Assembly: GCF_000382325.1 (NCBI RefSeq)
Contig: NZ_KB908056.1
Coordinates: 811,148 to 875,147 of the forward strand
Reading direction: 5' to 3'
Length of the DNA: 64,000 nucleotides
Source of the DNA: Woodsholea maritima DSM 17123
GTDB lineage: Bacteria; Pseudomonadota; Alphaproteobacteria; Caulobacterales; Maricaulaceae
Under the pieces are notes generated by a model. It was not told the origin of the DNA. It saw only the letters and a list, made by a program, of their open reading frames with translations, and searched no databases. Below are positions 6,878 through 15,171 of this stretch, piece by piece. The first letter of the stretch is position 1. Each line of letters starts with the position of its first letter. The position numbers were made by a program, and so were the translations under genes.

Positions 6878-8437
6878 ATGCAGAACGCCATCCTTCTCAC
6901 TTCCCATGTCGCAGGATCACGTATCGGCGGGCATGTCACGCAAACCCTGCTTCACCAAGCCGGGATTGGAACGATCTTTTGTCCCACGGTTTTGTTTGGC
7001 CGTCATCCCGGTCGTGGAATACCCGGCGGCGGGGCCGTCAGTGATGAGACTTTCCTGGGCCTGATCGAAGGAATACGCGCCGAAGGTTGGAGCCATGAAT
7101 GCGATGCGATCTTTACCGGATATTTCGCCAGCACCGCCCAGGTCATGGCCGCCGCACGCCTGATAGATGAAGCCAAAAGCCTAAACCCCGCCGTCAAAGT
7201 CCTGGTCGATCCCATCATTGGCGATGGTCCAGCGAATGGGCAAGCGTCAGGCCATTATGTCAAAGCCGAGGTCGCCGAAGCGATCAGCCGCGAGCTGATC
7301 AAGCGCGCCGATCTGATCACACCCAATGCCTATGAGCTGGCCTGGTTGACCGGGCGCGCCATCGCATCCCCCTTTGATGGGGCCAAGGCCGCCGCTGAGC
7401 TAGGAAAGCCTTGTATCGCGACCTCCATCCCGGTGCCCAGTGGCAATGATCAGCTGGGCGTTCTGATCCATGCTGAGGGCAGCGATTTCCTAATCCAGAC
7501 CGATTTGCTCGCGGGGGCCCCCAATGGCACCGGCGATGCCTTCGCGGCCATCGTGCTCACCCATTGGCTCAACCGGGTCTCGCTCAAACGCTGCGCAGAG
7601 ATTGCCACCGCGCGCCTGGACCATCTCTTGAAACTCAGCCTAGAGCGCTATGCCCCGGACTTGATCCTTGATCGCGATGCCATGAAGACCCGCTTGCCTC
7701 GGATGCAAGCCCAAAGGGTGGGGGCCCAGCATCCGGCCTGGGTGATGGGCCTGGATGGCGCGCCGGGCGGATGGGTCGGGGTTTTGATTGATCTCAATGG
7801 TTTGGAACAGCCGCGCCGTTCGGCCTATGCCACGTTTGAAGGGGCGCTGAATGCGCCTGAACGCCCCCATATCATTGCGGTGGATATGCCCATCGGCTTT
7901 GATGCCAAGGCCGAGATTGGCGGGCGCCAATGTGATCGCCTGGCCCGAATGCGGCTAGGCCCGCGCAAATCCTCGATCTTCTCCGCACCCTCGCGCAAGG
8001 CCCTGGTGGCGACCAATTATGATGCCGCCCAGATCGTCAATAAGGCGGACGGGGGACCGGGGCTTTCCAAACAGGCCTATAATCTCTTCCCGAAACTGCG
8101 CGAGCTGGATAACGCCATGCGTCCCAGCCTGGAAGGCTGCGTGCATGAGGTCCACCCGGAGCTGACCTTCACCCTGCTGGCCGGCAAGCCCATGACCTAT
8201 AGCAAGAAAACGCGCGAGGGCCGCGCAGAGCGGCTTAAAATCCTCGAAGGTCATGGCCTGATGCGCGATGTGTTTGAGCCCCACCCCTTCCCCAGCACAA
8301 CCGCCAATAAGGATGATCTGGTCGATGCGGGGGCCTGTGCCTTAACCGCGGTACGCATCGCCGAAGGGCGCGCGCTAAGCCTGCCTGATGATCCGCCCCG
8401 CGATGCGCGCGGGCTTCGCATGGCGATCTTTGCTTAA
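6878..8437 (+). CDS. Pyridoxal kinase-like / DUF429 fusion protein
   Basis: This 519-residue protein joins two families. Residues 1 to ~270 are a PdxK/PdxY-type ribokinase-fold kinase (ILLTSHVAGSRIGGHV start, DPIIGD, LITPNAYELAWLTG, and the anion-hole motif GTGDAF), which would phosphorylate pyridoxal or a related B6 vitamer. Residues ~287-519 are a DUF429 domain, predicted to have an RNase H-like fold (MGLDGAPGGWVGV, VDMPIGF, CDRLARMRLGPRKSSIFSAP, VHPELTF). The linker is short and the frame is continuous, with no sign of a sequencing frameshift. The join suggests a functional link but DUF429 has no settled activity that I know of. Confidence 0.88.
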   Translation: MQNAILLTSHVAGSRIGGHVTQTLLHQAGIGTIFCPTVLFGRHPGRGIPGGGAVSDETFLGLIEGIRAEGWSHECDAIFTGYFASTAQVMAAARLIDEAKSLNPAVKVLVDPIIGDGPANGQASGHYVKAEVAEAISRELIKRADLITPNAYELAWLTGRAIASPFDGAKAAAELGKPCIATSIPVPSGNDQLGVLIHAEGSDFLIQTDLLAGAPNGTGDAFAAIVLTHWLNRVSLKRCAEIATARLDHLLKLSLERYAPDLILDRDAMKTRLPRMQAQRVGAQHPAWVMGLDGAPGGWVGVLIDLNGLEQPRRSAYATFEGALNAPERPHIIAVDMPIGFDAKAEIGGRQCDRLARMRLGPRKSSIFSAPSRKALVATNYDAAQIVNKADGGPGLSKQAYNLFPKLRELDNAMRPSLEGCVHEVHPELTFTLLAGKPMTYSKKTREGRAERLKILEGHGLMRDVFEPHPFPSTTANKDDLVDAGACALTAVRIAEGRALSLPDDPPRDARGLRMAIFA

Positions 8438-8488
8438 GCCACACATCCCCATCTTGCTTTCTTAGCGCGCGCTGGTTACCTCAGCGCT

Positions 8489-9637
8489 ATGAGCATAGAG
8501 ATCCATGGCCGCGTCGCCCCCGGGTTTGAGCCTGTGCGCGATGCCTTCGCAGACAATTTCGCCCGCACCGATGAAATCGGAGCTGCCTTCGCGCTCTATC
8601 GCGATGGTGAGAGCATTGTTGATATTTGGGCCGGTCACCGCGACCGCAAAAAGACCCTGCCCTGGCTGGAAGACACCATCGTGCCGGTCTTTTCCACCGG
8701 TAAAGCGATAACCGCGCTGGTCATGGCCTGGTTGGTGGATCAGGGTCGCTTTTCCTATGATGATCCGATGACGGAGTATTGGCCAGACTTTGGACAAAAC
8801 GGCAAGGACGCCATTACGATCGCTCAGGCCCTGTCCCACCAGGCCGGTCTCTCAGGCCCCGCCACACCGATGGAGCCCAGCCAATGGTTCGACCGGGAGT
8901 TTATTGAAAGCTATTTCGCTGCCCAGGCCCCGCTATGGCCACTGAGTAAAGGGTCAGGCGGTGAAGGATCAGGCTATCACCCGGTCAGTTTTGGGGTTTT
9001 GGCCGATGCCATCGTGCGCCGGACCGATCCCAAAGGGCGCACCATCGGTGCCTTATTGAAAGAAGAGCTTGCCGGGCCACGCGATATTGATTTCCTGGTC
9101 GGCGTGCCAGAGGATCAGCATGAACGCGCGGCCGAACACATGCTACCGCCCAAGCCGCCCTTCCTGGGCAAGATCAATCCGTATAGAGAAGCCGCCTTCT
9201 TAAAACCTTATTCCAGCCCCGGTCGACGCGGCGCGGCGGCCTGGCGCTCGGCTGAGCTACCCGCCGCCAATGGCCATGGCACGGCGCGCGCCATAGCCGA
9301 GCTGATGAGCGTGTTCGCCCGCGGCGGCCTCTTACGTGATGAACGCTTGATCTCAGAGGCCACCCTCGCTGAAGCTTTAAAAGTGCGCGTGAGCGGGGAG
9401 GATAAGGTCCTGCCCTTCGATCTCGCTTTCGCCGCCGGGGTGATGCTCAACCGGAACAGCGGCCATTACGGCCCCGAACCCCAAACCGTCGGCCATTACG
9501 GCTTTGGCGGCTCATGCGGATTTGCTGACCCGGTGCAGGGCCTGTCGGGTGCTTATGTCATGAACCGGCAAATGGATGTGCTGGTCGGCGATGAACGCGC
9601 CATAGCCCTCATCAATGCCGCCTATGGGTGTGTATAA
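8489..9637 (+). CDS. Serine hydrolase of the beta-lactamase/EstB family
   Basis: The 382-residue product contains the class C beta-lactamase SxxK motif as S69-T-G-K72, a tyrosine region YHPVSFGVLADAIV, and a C-terminal HYGFGGSCGF in place of the KTG box. These are features of EstB-type esterases and related hydrolases of the beta-lactamase family (Pfam PF00144). No signal peptide is visible, so it is probably cytoplasmic and an esterase or amidase rather than a resistance enzyme. The substrate cannot be inferred. It ends near a terminator that serves the opposing rarD gene. Confidence 0.88.
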   Translation: MSIEIHGRVAPGFEPVRDAFADNFARTDEIGAAFALYRDGESIVDIWAGHRDRKKTLPWLEDTIVPVFSTGKAITALVMAWLVDQGRFSYDDPMTEYWPDFGQNGKDAITIAQALSHQAGLSGPATPMEPSQWFDREFIESYFAAQAPLWPLSKGSGGEGSGYHPVSFGVLADAIVRRTDPKGRTIGALLKEELAGPRDIDFLVGVPEDQHERAAEHMLPPKPPFLGKINPYREAAFLKPYSSPGRRGAAAWRSAELPAANGHGTARAIAELMSVFARGGLLRDERLISEATLAEALKVRVSGEDKVLPFDLAFAAGVMLNRNSGHYGPEPQTVGHYGFGGSCGFADPVQGLSGAYVMNRQMDVLVGDERAIALINAAYGCV

Positions 9638-9643
9638 AGAATG

Positions 9644-9677
9644 AAAAAATTGGCCCTGGCTGAAAGCTAGGGCCAAT
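9644..9677 (-). terminator. Terminator of rarD
   Basis: The stem ATTGGCCCTGGCT (9649-9661), loop GAA and AGCTAGGGCCAAT (9665-9677) pairs fully with one G-U. On the minus strand it is followed by TTTTTT (9649-9644), so it ends rarD transcripts. Confidence 0.85.
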
Positions 9678-9681
9678 ATCC

Positions 9682-10710
9682 TTACACTTTATCCGCCGAG
9701 GATGATCGCTTCATCTTGCGCGCATAAAGCACCAAATCCCACACGAAGACCCCCAAGCCCAGCCAAATCAGGGCAAAGGTGATGGCATAGCTCCAGCTGA
9801 AGGCCTCACCATAGGCAAGCCCGGTTATGAATTGCAGGGTGGGGGCGACGAATTGCAAAACCCCCAGGGTGGCAAAGCTGACCCCGCGCGCGCCAATAAT
9901 GAACAGAAGCAGCGGCGCAACCGTCATCGGCCCGGCCAGCATCAACAAGATCGCCTGGCGCGGTCCTTCGAAAAAATGCCCATGGCCTTGGCTAAACTCA
10001 TAGCCCAGATAGAGGATGGACGGGATGGCAATGATCACAGTTTCCCAGAACTGACCCACCCGGCCATCCATTTTAATGGTTTTACGGATATAACCATACA
10101 GGGTGAAACTCGCCGCCAGGAACAGCCCGATCACCGGGATCTGACCCACTGCAATCACCTGATTGATCACGCCTAATCCGGCCAGGCTAACGGCCAACAG
10201 ACGCATCTTGCCAAAGCGCTCATGCGCGATGAACACCCCCACGGCCACATTCATCAAGGGATTGATGAAATAGCCCAAGGATACCGACAAAATCTTCCCC
10301 GCATTGATGGCAAAAATAAACGTCCACCAATTCGCGGCAATCAACACGCTGGTCGCGGCCAGGATCAACAGCGCGCGCCGATCGGCCAAAACGCCCAGCG
10401 CCTCTTTCCATTTTGACGCGGCGAGTAAGATTACCGCCAGGGTCGGCACCGACCAGACCGCCCGATGAAGCACGATCTCTGACGGGTCGGCAAAGGCCAG
10501 GAATTTATAAAAGATCGTGGACAGACCCCAGATCACATAGGCGGTAAAGGCAATCAAGCCCGCCTTTAAGGGGTCCATCCGATCACGGATCGCCGCGCTG
10601 ATATCGGGCGCGGGCACCGTCTTGGCCTCACCAACGCTGTGTTGCGCCCCGCTGTCGAGCGGTGTTTCGCCCGGCTGGAGCGGGTCATGGGGTAAGTCGT
10701 GCTCGCGCAT
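9682..10710 (-). CDS. rarD: RarD/EamA-type permease
   Basis: The 342-residue product has a hydrophilic N-terminus of about 45 residues followed by about ten membrane spans. The family sequence AYVIWGLSTIFYKFL, NWWTFIFAINAGKILSVSLGYF and PLLLFIIGARGVSFATLGVLQFVAPT identifies it as RarD, a drug/metabolite transporter relative often annotated as a chloramphenicol-sensitivity protein. The substrate is unknown. GAGGAG precedes the ATG at 10710; a start at 10578 (MDPLKAGLIAF) would give the usual family length, so the N-terminal extension is uncertain. Confidence 0.92.
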   Translation of the reverse strand: MREHDLPHDPLQPGETPLDSGAQHSVGEAKTVPAPDISAAIRDRMDPLKAGLIAFTAYVIWGLSTIFYKFLAFADPSEIVLHRAVWSVPTLAVILLAASKWKEALGVLADRRALLILAATSVLIAANWWTFIFAINAGKILSVSLGYFINPLMNVAVGVFIAHERFGKMRLLAVSLAGLGVINQVIAVGQIPVIGLFLAASFTLYGYIRKTIKMDGRVGQFWETVIIAIPSILYLGYEFSQGHGHFFEGPRQAILLMLAGPMTVAPLLLFIIGARGVSFATLGVLQFVAPTLQFITGLAYGEAFSWSYAITFALIWLGLGVFVWDLVLYARKMKRSSSADKV

Positions 10711-10806
10711 ACTCTTCTCCTCACCGCGAAAATGGCTTCGCGGTGTCTTGATCAGAGATCGGCCAGCCCCCCGCCGGTCGTCTATGGATTGGGTCTAGGG
10801 GCGCGA

Positions 10807-11832
10807 CTAGGCGCGAAGATGTCCCCGGTTCAGCAAAGTCTCAGCGATTTGAACGGCGTTGAGCGCCGCGCCTTTACGCAGATTGTCTGAGACGATCCAC
10901 ATCGCCAGACCGTTTTCAACCGTGGGATCATTGCGAACCCGGCTGACAAAGGTGGCAAATTCGCCCACGCTTTCAACCGGCGTGACAAAGGCCGGATCAT
11001 CATCATCGGCGCGGTCGATCAGCATCAGGCCCGGGGCCTCACGCAGCAGATTGCGCGCTTCATCCGGCTCCAAGGCCTCTTCCAGCTCCAGATGGGCCGC
11101 CACGCAATGGCCGACAAACACCGGAACGCGCGCGCAGGTCGCAAACAGCTTGATCGAGGGATCCAAGATTTTCTTGGTCTCCACCGTCATCTTCCATTCT
11201 TCCTTGGTTGATCCGTCTTCCATAAAGTCATCAATCTTGGGAATGACATTGAAGGCGATCTGCTTGGGAAAGACGCTCGGCTCGATCGGGTCATTGACAT
11301 AAATAGCGCGGGTCTGGGTCCACAGCTCATCCATCGCCTCTTGCCCACCGCCAGACACCGATTGATAGGTCGCAACCGAAGCGCGCTTGATCTTGGCGCG
11401 ATCGTGGATGGGTTTCAGGGCCACAACCGTCTGAATGGTTGAACAATTGGGGTTTGCGATGATGTTTTTCTTCTTCACGCCATCCACCGTTTCGGGGTTG
11501 ACTTCAGGCACCACCAGCGGGACGTCCGGGTCCATGCGCCAGGCCGAGGAATTGTCGATAACAATCGCGCCCGCGGCCGCAATTTTCGGCGCCCACACTT
11601 TCGAAGGCTCACCGCCCGCGCTCATCAACACCAGATCAACGCTGGAATAATCAAAGGTCTCAACATCTTTAACCTTCAAGGTTTTGTCCCCATATGACAC
11701 TTCGCGGCCCACAGATTTACGGGTCGCCAGTGCATAGACTGTCTCAGCGGGGAACATGCGCTCGGCCAAAATGGTCAACATTTCCTTGCCTACCGCGCCT
11801 GTAGCACCAAAAACCGCAACTTTTAAACCCAT
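10807..11832 (-). CDS. asd: Aspartate-semialdehyde dehydrogenase
   Basis: The 341-residue product starts MGLKVAVFGATGAVGKEML, an NADP-binding Rossmann start, and has the catalytic cysteine in NPNCSTIQ, the histidine in GHCVAAHLELE and the SVSGGGQEAM segment. It converts aspartyl phosphate to aspartate semialdehyde for lysine/diaminopimelate, threonine and methionine synthesis. ATG 11832 is preceded by GGAGG at a good distance; the frame extends to 11877 without support. It is a single gene here, not in an amino-acid operon. Confidence 0.97.
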   Translation of the reverse strand: MGLKVAVFGATGAVGKEMLTILAERMFPAETVYALATRKSVGREVSYGDKTLKVKDVETFDYSSVDLVLMSAGGEPSKVWAPKIAAAGAIVIDNSSAWRMDPDVPLVVPEVNPETVDGVKKKNIIANPNCSTIQTVVALKPIHDRAKIKRASVATYQSVSGGGQEAMDELWTQTRAIYVNDPIEPSVFPKQIAFNVIPKIDDFMEDGSTKEEWKMTVETKKILDPSIKLFATCARVPVFVGHCVAAHLELEEALEPDEARNLLREAPGLMLIDRADDDDPAFVTPVESVGEFATFVSRVRNDPTVENGLAMWIVSDNLRKGAALNAVQIAETLLNRGHLRA

Positions 11833-12082
11833 GGGAAACCTCCAACGCTTCATGCGCCTGCACCCTAGACCGCTCATATAAGCGCGACAACGCTTGTGCG
11901 CTGCAAGTCCCCGGGGTTTGGCAGAATCCTAGGGGTAAATGGCTCTGAGTTAAGGAGAGCCTTAACCTTAACTGCGTTTTCATTATATGTATGCAGCGAA
12001 TTGGCTTGGGATTCGCATGACACCGATGCGTGATCCTGTTTTGGGTCAAGTCCTTAAAAACGCGAACAAAGAGGTCGCGACT

Positions 12083-12553
12083 ATGAGCCGTAAGCCTGTT
12101 TCCATCCTGTTTATCTGCACCGGCAATATCTGTCGCTCTCCTTTAGCCCAGGGCGTCTGTCAAAAGCGCGCCGAAGATCTGGGCAAAGATGTCATTTTAG
12201 ACTCGGCCGCGACCGGGGCCTGGCATGAAGGCGAAGCGCCTGATCCGCGCGCCATCGCCGCCGCCAAGGCGCGCGGGATTGACATTTCACGCCAACGCGC
12301 GCGCGCCATCACGGATGAAGATTTTACCCGTTTTGACTATCTGGTCGGCATGGATGAAGGTCACCGGCGCTGGATGCGCCAGGCGCGCACCTCGCGCGGG
12401 CTGGGGGAAAAGCCGATGTCCATCCTCTTGGATTGGTCGGTGGGCATGGCCGGGCAAGACGTGCCTGATCCCTATTATGGCGGACCGGATGATTTTGAAA
12501 AGGCGCTCGATTTGATCGAAAAAGGGGTGGACGGCCTGTTACGGCGCATCTAA
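12083..12553 (+). CDS. Low-molecular-weight protein-tyrosine phosphatase
   Basis: The 156-residue product has the phosphatase loop C12-TGNIC-R18-S close to its start (ILFICTGNICRSPLAQ) and the general-acid aspartate in DVPDPYYGG. It dephosphorylates phosphotyrosine in the cytoplasm. ATG 12083 is chosen because the family begins only about ten residues before the catalytic loop; the frame is open to 11987. It is 24 bases upstream of the sirtuin gene, so the two deacylation/dephosphorylation enzymes are probably one transcript. Confidence 0.93.
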   Translation: MSRKPVSILFICTGNICRSPLAQGVCQKRAEDLGKDVILDSAATGAWHEGEAPDPRAIAAAKARGIDISRQRARAITDEDFTRFDYLVGMDEGHRRWMRQARTSRGLGEKPMSILLDWSVGMAGQDVPDPYYGGPDDFEKALDLIEKGVDGLLRRI

Positions 12554-12576
12554 GCCTTCCCCCAACGGGAGGGCCT

Positions 12577-13281
12577 ATGGCTGAGAATATCGTGATTTTA
12601 ACCGGGGCTGGGATTTCTGCAGAATCCGGGCTGGGCACCTTTCGCGATAAGGATGGTGCCTGGGCGAAATTTGACTGGCGCAAGCTCGCCAGCCCCGAAG
12701 GCTATGGCGAAGACCCGATCGCCGTTCATGACTTTTATAACGCCCGCCGTAGAGGCCTTTTGAAGGCGGAACCGCATGGCGCGCACCAGGCCCTGGCCCA
12801 ATGGGAAGCCGCCCATGAGGGCGAGTTCCTGCTGGTTACGCAAAATATTGATGATCTACACCTGCGCGCCGGATCGAAAAACCTGATCCCCATGCATGGC
12901 GAGCTGTTTAAAGCGCGCTGCAGCGCCTGCCACCATGTCTATGACTGGCGCGAGGATTTAAGCATCGAAAGCACCTGTCCGCGCTGCCAGATACGCTCTG
13001 GCCCACGCCCCCATGTGGTCTGGTTTGGGGAGATGCCGCTGGAGATGGAGCGGATTTATCGCGCGCTGGAAAGCTGCACGCTCTTTGTGGCCATCGGCAC
13101 ATCGGGCACGGTTTATCCCGCCGCAGGCTTTGTCCAAGACGCCAAAGCCGCCGGGGCCCACACGGTTGAGCTGTGCTTAGAACCCGGTGAGATCAGCGTC
13201 CTCTTCGATGAGGCGATTTATGGCCCGGCCAGTGAGGTCGTGCCCCACTTTGTCGAGACCTATCTGAAATCCCGTGCCTAA
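12577..13281 (+). CDS. cobB: NAD-dependent protein deacylase (class III sirtuin, CobB type)
   Basis: The 234-residue sirtuin has GAGISAESGLGTFR (residues 10-23), QNIDDLH, the catalytic His107 in MHGEL, and a zinc site of Cys115, Cys118, Cys134 and Cys137. Tyr54 and Arg57 (FYNAR) match the pair that favours succinyl- and malonyl-lysine in SIRT5-like enzymes, so it is likely a desuccinylase/deacetylase. GGGAGG lies upstream of its ATG. It follows the tyrosine phosphatase closely. Confidence 0.95.
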   Translation: MAENIVILTGAGISAESGLGTFRDKDGAWAKFDWRKLASPEGYGEDPIAVHDFYNARRRGLLKAEPHGAHQALAQWEAAHEGEFLLVTQNIDDLHLRAGSKNLIPMHGELFKARCSACHHVYDWREDLSIESTCPRCQIRSGPRPHVVWFGEMPLEMERIYRALESCTLFVAIGTSGTVYPAAGFVQDAKAAGAHTVELCLEPGEISVLFDEAIYGPASEVVPHFVETYLKSRA

Positions 13282-13380
13282 GCCCTAACACAGGCGTGAA
13301 GCGACGCGCCCGATTTGTGATCGCCATCCCTTAGCAAAATCGCGTATAGACTTCATGAAACCCTGACCCATAGAGGCCCC

Positions 13381-13872
13381 ATGTTAAAACGCGTTCTCTC
13401 CTTTGTGCCCCATATCATGGCCGTTTTAATGTCGGTGGTATTTTTGGACTCCCTGCGGTTCAAATTCACCAATCAACCCGAAACCCAAACCATTTTCGGC
13501 CTGTTAGATGGCTGGGCGGCTAGCCTGGGCGCACCGGGCCTGTTCGCGCAGACCGGATTGTTCTCGCAATATGTCATTGGGGGCGTTGAGCTGTTGGCCT
13601 CTGCCCTGTTGCTCATCGGGATCTTACCGCGTCTACATCGTTTGCAAGCCATGGGCGCTCTCGCGGGGCTTTTGGTGATGACGGGGGCGATTTCCTTCCA
13701 CCTCTTCACCCCATTAGGGATTGATCCCAATCAGGATGGCGGCGGCTTATTCATGGTCGCCTGTATGAATTGGATCTTTGCCATTGTGCTGCTCGGTGTC
13801 TTCCGGCGCAAAGAATTCATCGACTTTGTCACACGCTTCGCGGCTTTATTTGCCCCGGCAGCGAAGGCTTGA
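13381..13872 (+). CDS. Small four-span membrane protein, DoxX-like
   Basis: The 163-residue product has about four membrane spans (roughly residues 8-24, 58-82, 90-110 and 123-140). The overall pattern, including YVIGGVELLASALLLIGILPRL in the second span region, resembles the DoxX family of small membrane proteins. Function unknown. It has its own 99-base upstream gap. The DoxX assignment rests on pattern only. Confidence 0.8.
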   Translation: MLKRVLSFVPHIMAVLMSVVFLDSLRFKFTNQPETQTIFGLLDGWAASLGAPGLFAQTGLFSQYVIGGVELLASALLLIGILPRLHRLQAMGALAGLLVMTGAISFHLFTPLGIDPNQDGGGLFMVACMNWIFAIVLLGVFRRKEFIDFVTRFAALFAPAAKA

Positions 13873-13889
13873 TGTCATTGCATTGCGGA

Positions 13890-13975
13890 CACGCAATAGA
13901 GCGATCCGGGATCCATTAAACCCGCCCCGAACCTCAATAGATCCCCGATCAAGTCGGGGATGACAGGTAAGCGCG
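13890..13975. repeat. REP-like intergenic palindrome
   Basis: Between two genes lies ATCCCCGA (13941-13948), loop TCAAG, TCGGGGAT (13954-13961) followed by GACAG, with further GGGATCC/CGATCC sequence upstream at 13908-13918. Short repeats of the form GATCCCCG...CGGGGATGACA are scattered between genes in many Alphaproteobacteria. Only this one copy occurs in the window. Confidence 0.55.
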
Positions 13976-13992
13976 AGACACCCCTTGCCATA

Positions 13993-14007
13993 AAACAAAA
14001 AGTGAAC
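13993..14007 (+). promoter_or_regulatory. Possible LexA (SOS) box upstream of mmcB
   Basis: AAAC-N7-GAAC at 13993-14007 differs by one base from the alphaproteobacterial LexA site GAAC-N7-GAAC. It ends 11 bases before the mmcB start codon. In Caulobacter mmcB belongs to the SOS response, which makes the position plausible, but the match is imperfect. Confidence 0.35.
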
Positions 14008-14018
14008 ATAATGGGCGC

Positions 14019-14513
14019 ATGACGGATACTCAACCCTCCCATGCGCGCCATGATGGCGATCCGGCAAGCCTTGCCAGTGTCAGCAATCCCTTGATTGATG
14101 ATGCTGAGGCTTTGATGCGCGGGGCCCATCGCCTGCTGTATCAGCTGGGCTATAGCGCCATTCCCGAATTCAAGCTGAAAAACAATCGCCGCGCGGATTT
14201 ATGCGCCATCGGCCCCAAGGGCGAGATTACCATCATTGAAGTCAAATCGGGGATCGCCGATTTTCGCGCCGACTCTAAATGGCCGGACTATAAAGATTTT
14301 TGCGATAAATTTTATTTCTGCGTCTCGACGCGCTTTCCCGCGGACATCATTCCCGACACGGCCGGCCTGATCATCGCCGATGGCTTTGGCGCGGCGATTG
14401 TGCGTGAAAGCGCGATTGAAAAAATTGCCGCCGCCCGGCGCAAGGCCGTCACCTTGCGCTTTGCCCGCACCGCCGCCGATCGCGCGATGCGGGTTGAAGA
14501 GCGCGAGGATTAA
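14019..14513 (+). CDS. mmcB: MmcB-family DNA repair protein
   Basis: The 164-residue product belongs to the DUF1052/MmcB family, with the nuclease-like core EFKLKNNRRADLCAIGP and IIEVKSG that fits a PD-(D/E)xK arrangement. In Caulobacter this family is SOS-induced and aids repair of mitomycin C damage. The ATG at 14019 follows AGTGAACATAATGGGCGC with no clear Shine-Dalgarno sequence. It stands alone, converging with actR with three bases between the stops. Confidence 0.9.
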   Translation: MTDTQPSHARHDGDPASLASVSNPLIDDAEALMRGAHRLLYQLGYSAIPEFKLKNNRRADLCAIGPKGEITIIEVKSGIADFRADSKWPDYKDFCDKFYFCVSTRFPADIIPDTAGLIIADGFGAAIVRESAIEKIAAARRKAVTLRFARTAADRAMRVEERED

Positions 14514-14516
14514 GGC

Positions 14517-15071
14517 TTAGCGCGGCGCGCGCTTGGCCAGAATGCGCTGCAAGGTCCGCCGGTGCATGTTCAACCGACGTGCCGTCTCAGAGACATTATG
14601 CTCGCACAATTCAAACACGCGCTGAATATGCTCCCAGCGCACCCGATCCGCGGACATGGGATTTTCTGGCGGTTCAGGTTTTTCATCGGGTAAAGCCAAC
14701 AGCGCCTTAATAATGTCATCAGCATCGGCGGGCTTGGCCAGATAATCCACCGCGCCAGATTTGACCGCCGCCACGGCCGTGGCGATATTGCCATAGCCGG
14801 TCAGCATCACCGCGCGGCAATCAGCACGATGAGTGTGCAGCGCCTTCACCACATCCAAGCCATCGCCGTCTTCCAAGCGCAAATCCACCACAGCAAAGGC
14901 TGGCGGAGTGTTCTTGGCGATGTCCATCGCTTCGCTGACACTGCCCACGGCCGTCACCTCAAACCCACGATGGGCCATGGCCCGGCTCAGCCGGGTGCGG
15001 AAAGGGGCATCATCATCCAAAACCATCAAGGTTTTATCGGCGGGCAGATTTAAGTTTGAAAAATCGCTCAC
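14517..15071 (-). CDS. actR: Redox response regulator ActR/RegA/PrrA
   Basis: The 184-residue regulator has a receiver domain with acidic pocket Asp19-Asp21, phosphoacceptor Asp63 (FAVVDLRL) and Lys in YLAKPAD, followed by a Fis-type helix-turn-helix at the C-terminus (NVSETARRLNMHRRTLQRIL). Asp63 and the HTH are those of RegA/PrrA/ActR, which controls respiration, carbon and nitrogen fixation or photosynthesis genes according to redox state. Its partner kinase ActS lies directly upstream on the same strand, separated by 100 bases and a terminator. Confidence 0.96.
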   Translation of the reverse strand: MSDFSNLNLPADKTLMVLDDDAPFRTRLSRAMAHRGFEVTAVGSVSEAMDIAKNTPPAFAVVDLRLEDGDGLDVVKALHTHRADCRAVMLTGYGNIATAVAAVKSGAVDYLAKPADADDIIKALLALPDEKPEPPENPMSADRVRWEHIQRVFELCEHNVSETARRLNMHRRTLQRILAKRAPR

Positions 15072-15141
15072 GAACGCAAACTCCTCGTGGTGCGTGATTT
15101 TTTGATCACCTAGTTATAGGACTTATTTGCAAGTTCAAAAG

Positions 15142-15162
15142 AGCCCGACCTGTTATCGGGCT
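15142..15162 (-). terminator. Weak terminator between actS and actR
   Basis: AGCCCGA (15142-15148), a 7-base loop and TCGGGCT (15156-15162) form a 7-bp stem; on the minus strand it is followed by CTTTTG. It would end or attenuate actS transcripts before actR. Confidence 0.6.
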
Positions 15163-15171
15163 TAATCTGCG

